Below, piece after piece: positions 6,541 through 8,669 of a DNA stretch of 8,669 bases. A program made the position numbers and the translations under genes. Each line of letters starts with the position of its first letter. Position 1 is the first letter of the stretch. The stretch is from Fimbriiglobus sp. GTDB taxonomy: Bacteria; Planctomycetota; Planctomycetia; Gemmatales; Gemmataceae. The stretch spans positions 1-8,669 of the forward strand of contig JANXTD010000504.1 in NCBI GenBank assembly GCA_025352585.1. The letters are read 5' to 3'. The notes under the pieces are model-generated. The model saw nothing but the letters and a program-made list of their open reading frames with translations. It was not told where the DNA came from and made no database searches.

Positions 6541-8139
6541 TCACTTCTTCGCCGGTGCCGGCTTGTCGCGCGGCAGCAGGTCGGGCAGGTTCGCCACGCG
6601 CAGGGCGGTCACGGCGGTCACGCCCGCGCCCTGGACCAGGTTCGGCTCGCTCGCCTTGTCGAACGTGTCGCTCTGGGTGTGGTGCGTGAGCCTGTATTCG
6701 CCCATGTCCTGGCGGCAGGCGAAGCCGGGGACGCCAGCGGCCTCGAACGACTGGTGGTCGGTGCCGTTGAGGCTGCCCAGGTCGAGGCCCTTCCAGCCCG
6801 GCTGCGACTTCAAGCCGTCGAGTTCGGGTTCGAGCACCTTGCGCACCGCCTCGCGGCCCTGCAACCCGAAGCCGAGGACCGGGCCGGTGCCGGTGTCGTG
6901 GACCAGCGCCGCGGAGTGCTTCGTTAACTCGTCCTTGTGCCGCTCGCAGTAACGCTTCGAGCCGTACAGCCCCTGCTCCTCGCCGGCGAAGAGCACGAAG
7001 CGAACCGTCCGCCGCGGCCGCTGGCCCTCCTTCGCCAGCTTCGCCACGGCGCGGGCGACTTCGAGCACGACCGTGCTGCCGGTGCCGTTGTCGGTGGTGC
7101 CGGTGCCCAGGTCCCACGAGTCGAGGTGCGCTCCGACGACCACGACTTCGTCGGGCTTGTCAGAGCCGCGGACCTCGCCGACGGTGTTGTAGACCTCGAC
7201 CGGGCCGGGCACGAAGCTGTTCGAGACTTCGACCTCGACCCGTGGGGCGGCGACCCCGGCGCGGCCGGCGAGCCGGTACAGCAGCGCGTAGGGCTCGTGG
7301 GCCATGAACAGCGACGGCAGAGGGTCTTGGGCGGTGCCGCGGTCGCCCTCGCGCCAGCCGCCGGTGGTCACGAGCAGGCCGTGCGGCTTGCCGGCGTCGG
7401 CCACGACGACCGCGACCCCCTCACCCTTGAGGAACTCGTCCGTCTCGCGGCGCAGCGCCTGCGCCTCGGCGAACGACGGCCGCGGCGGCTCGTCCTTCTT
7501 GACCTCCTCCTTCTTCGGCTCGTCCTTCTTCACGTCGTCTTTCTTGGGGGCGTCTTTCTTCGGGCCGACGCCGCCGGGGCCATACGCCAGGTCGGTCACC
7601 GGGGCGACGGTCGCGGGCGGGCTGCGCAGCACGACCGCGTTCTTGAGCTTGCCCTTGTACTTCAGCAAGTCGGCCTTCGTTTTGGCGTCCAGAATGACGA
7701 CTTCGCCGGTGATCTTGCCGCGGGTGCCGGGGGTCCAGCCGCGGGCGGCGACGAGGAGTTGGCGGCCCTGGTTCGGCTCGACGAGCGTCATCGTCGCGGT
7801 GCCGCGCTCCCAGCCGACGGGGATCTCCCACGGCTCCAGCCGGACGTTTTCGAGGCCGTAGGACTTCATGCGCTCGGCCGCCCACTTGTTGGCGACTTCG
7901 AGGTTCTTCGAGCCAGTCAGGCGCGGGCCGATCACGTCCGAAAGGTGGCGCAGGTTGGCCATGACCTCGCTGCGGGCCTTGACCTCGTCGAGAACCTGGC
8001 GGTCGAGCAGTGCGGCGGCCGACGGCGCGGCCTTGGCGTCGGGCGTGCCGGCGGGGCGCGGGGCGGGGGCCTCCTGCGCGGCGGCGACCGACACGAGCGC
8101 GCCAGATAACGCGGCGACGAGGAGTAGGCGGGGCGACAT
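6541..8139 (-). CDS. Exported M28-family zinc metallopeptidase
   Basis: The protein has 532 residues. The start at 8139 is chosen because MSPR begins a clear signal peptide (cleavage likely after AAA at 19-21) and GGAG lies 8 nt upstream. The frame is open to 8277, but the extra 46 residues would bury the signal and cross the promoter. The N-terminal part holds NLRHLSDVIGPRLTGS (62-77), typical of this group. A PA-like inserted region (about 110-310) follows, then the M28 core: H338 and D340 (GAHLDSWD), D350 (TTDNGTGS), E387-E388 (FAGEEQGL), D415 (HDTG) and H487 (THHTQSDT). These are the expected two-zinc ligands, plus Glu387 as catalytic base. Family knowledge: M28 enzymes are amino- or carboxypeptidases. 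The order of domains resembles plasma glutamate carboxypeptidase relatives, but specificity cannot be read here. Oddity: a 25-residue Lys/Asp/Glu repeat (194-218) within the PA-like region. The gene converges on the phosphatase and diverges from the right-edge gene. Confidence 0.92.
   Translation of the reverse strand: MSPRLLLVAALSGALVSVAAAQEAPAPRPAGTPDAKAAPSAAALLDRQVLDEVKARSEVMANLRHLSDVIGPRLTGSKNLEVANKWAAERMKSYGLENVRLEPWEIPVGWERGTATMTLVEPNQGRQLLVAARGWTPGTRGKITGEVVILDAKTKADLLKYKGKLKNAVVLRSPPATVAPVTDLAYGPGGVGPKKDAPKKDDVKKDEPKKEEVKKDEPPRPSFAEAQALRRETDEFLKGEGVAVVVADAGKPHGLLVTTGGWREGDRGTAQDPLPSLFMAHEPYALLYRLAGRAGVAAPRVEVEVSNSFVPGPVEVYNTVGEVRGSDKPDEVVVVGAHLDSWDLGTGTTDNGTGSTVVLEVARAVAKLAKEGQRPRRTVRFVLFAGEEQGLYGSKRYCERHKDELTKHSAALVHDTGTGPVLGFGLQGREAVRKVLEPELDGLKSQPGWKGLDLGSLNGTDHQSFEAAGVPGFACRQDMGEYRLTHHTQSDTFDKASEPNLVQGAGVTAVTALRVANLPDLLPRDKPAPAKK
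7486..7560 (-). repeat. Five tandem 15-bp units encoding KKxxx pentapeptides
   Basis: Inside the M28 peptidase gene, five 15-nt units encode KKDAP, KKDDV, KKDEP, KKEEV and KKDEP (residues 194-218) without interruption. The units share a Lys-Lys start and an acidic pair or acidic-Ala middle, then alternate Pro and Val at the end. The segment is highly charged and likely flexible or a single extended helix. Its period makes copy number prone to slippage between strains. Confidence 0.85.
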
Positions 8140-8147
8140 GCGGCAGG

Positions 8148-8151
8148 CTCC
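8148..8151 (-). promoter_or_regulatory. Ribosome binding site GGAG of the M28 peptidase
   Basis: On the minus strand GGAG precedes the ATG at 8139 by 8 nt. It supports that start over the longer open frame reaching to 8277. Confidence 0.6.
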
Positions 8152-8187
8152 GGGCAGACGGGGCGACTTTGGCGGCGAAGACGGGGC

Positions 8188-8216
8188 ATTGTCGGCGGGC
8201 CGCGCCGAGTTGTCCA
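8188..8216 (-). promoter_or_regulatory. Sigma70-like promoter of the M28 peptidase
   Basis: On the minus strand TGGACA (8216-8211, five of six to TTGACA) is followed after exactly 17 bp by GACAAT (8193-8188, four of six to TATAAT). Transcription would start near 8181, giving a leader of about 42 nt before the ATG at 8139. This is the only place in the window where a good -35 and -10 pair at ideal spacing. Confidence 0.55.
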
Positions 8217-8225
8217 CCGGCCGCT

Positions 8226-8231
8226 TACAAT
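8226..8231 (+). promoter_or_regulatory. Candidate -10 element (TACAAT) for the right-edge gene
   Basis: TACAAT matches the -10 consensus at five of six bases and ends 24 bases before the ATG at 8256. No -35 is found at 15-19 bp. A TTGTCC lies only 10 bp upstream, too close to serve. Confidence 0.45.
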
Positions 8232-8245
8232 GCCCACCCCGCCCC

Positions 8246-8249
8246 GAGG
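8246..8249 (+). promoter_or_regulatory. Ribosome binding site GAGG of the right-edge gene
   Basis: GAGG lies 6 nt before the ATG at 8256. It supports this start for a gene that has no stop codon in the window. Confidence 0.5.
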
Positions 8250-8255
8250 CCCGCC

Positions 8256-8669
8256 ATGCCGCCGGCGTCCGCCACACCCCCGCGACTCCGGAAGCTCGCC
8301 CTCGCGCTGAGCCTCCTTGCCGTCGGCGTCGTCCTGGCCGTCGCCGCGCGGCACTGGTTCGCCGGCCGCACGCAGCGGGCGACGCTGGCGGGGTGGCGCA
8401 AGTTCGACGAGGCGGCCCGCACCGCCGACGCCGGCGCGATGGTCGCCGCGCTCGATGACGTGCTGGCCGCCGACCCCGCGGAGCCGACGGCGCTGGCCCG
8501 CCGACTCGCGCTGGCCACCGGCGTCGCCCCCGACGGCGACGCCGCGATCATCCGCTTCCTGCTGCGCCAGCAGTTTCGCGCCGGCGACCTCCCCACGGCG
8601 GGGCACTCGGCGGGGCAACTCCTGCGGCACCGGCCGAAGGACTGGCTCGCGCACTGCGTCACGGCGGCG
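8256..8669 (+). CDS. Membrane-anchored, probable TPR protein, 3'-truncated by the window edge
   Basis: The frame is open without a stop from the ATG at 8256 to the last base (138 codons), and a GAGG ribosome binding site and TACAAT element sit in front of it. The N-terminus is short and basic (RLRK at 10-13), followed by a hydrophobic helix (about 14-32), so the rest should lie outside the cytoplasm as a single-pass anchor or uncleaved signal. After it come amphipathic helices of TPR character: the segments around 59-75 (MVAALDDVLAADPAEP) and 98-130 (FLLRQQFRAGD through LLRHRPKDW) show the Ala/Leu spacing and the terminal DP or RP turn typical of repeat ends. No catalytic motif is visible in this portion. 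Planctomycete proteins of this sort are often large TPR scaffolds, but the missing C-terminal part could hold another domain. The overlapping minus-strand open frames here are shadows. Confidence 0.75.
   Translation, partial: MPPASATPPRLRKLALALSLLAVGVVLAVAARHWFAGRTQRATLAGWRKFDEAARTADAGAMVAALDDVLAADPAEPTALARRLALATGVAPDGDAAIIRFLLRQQFRAGDLPTAGHSAGQLLRHRPKDWLAHCVTAA

Larger units (their letters stand above)
8184..8235. repeat. 9-bp inverted repeat spanning the divergent promoter region
   Basis: GGGCATTGT (8184-8192) and ACAATGCCC (8227-8235) are perfect reverse complements, 34 bp apart. Each arm overlaps the -10-like element of one of the two divergent genes (GACAAT on minus, TACAAT on plus). 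The symmetry may simply reflect two similar -10 and start regions facing apart, or it may be a shared regulator site. Confidence 0.5.

Noticed and set aside
8140..8277. 46-residue N-terminal extension of the M28 peptidase
   Set aside because: It would place the signal peptide internally and translate the promoter. The ATG at 8139 has a GGAG at ideal spacing.
7932..8662. Minus-strand open frames across the divergent region and the right-edge gene
   Set aside because: They run through the peptidase promoter and signal-peptide start. The plus-strand frame from 8256 has a ribosome binding site and a membrane helix.

Overview
The window is very GC-rich bacterial DNA, with codons ending mostly in G or C. 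It most likely comes from a planctomycete, probably a Gemmataceae relative. This is an inference from three things: the GC-rich coding style, a large protein that joins an N-terminal MJ0042-type zinc ribbon to a transmembrane helix and a PQQ-like beta-propeller (common in that group), and isolated TAGAAT/TACAAT islands just ahead of start codons. I found no rRNA, tRNA, CRISPR array, insertion sequence or phage gene.

Layout, left to right. (1) The C-terminal part of a family 2 glycosyltransferase (+) enters from the left edge and stops at 749. (2) A 75-bp gap holds a perfect 12-bp palindrome and a TAGAAT -10-like element. (3) A 1250-residue membrane-anchored protein (825-4577, +) has a cytoplasmic zinc ribbon, a Pro-rich linker with a duplicated VSVFDLST motif, one membrane helix, a TPR/helical region and a long propeller region. 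(4) After 76 bp comes an exported PafA/SPAP-type alkaline phosphatase (4654-6495, +) with every expected catalytic residue. (5) A 45-bp convergent gap with a hairpin separates it from (6) an exported M28 metallopeptidase (6541-8139, -) that carries a five-copy KKxxx pentapeptide repeat. (7) A 116-bp divergent control region holds a good sigma70-like promoter for the peptidase, a TACAAT element for the rightward gene, and a 9-bp inverted repeat whose arms overlap both -10 elements. (8) A membrane-anchored, probably TPR-containing protein begins at 8256 (+) and runs off the right edge.

The three complete genes, and the truncated one on the right, look membrane-anchored or exported. A phosphatase and a peptidase side by side would suit scavenging of phosphate and peptides outside the cytoplasm. 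The sequence does not show that they form one pathway: the strands differ and each gene seems to have its own leader. I see no clear new multi-gene system. The more notable points are the zinc-ribbon/propeller architecture with its duplicated motif, the Lys-rich insert in the peptidase, and the symmetric divergent promoter region. No stretch longer than about 120 bp lacks a gene.
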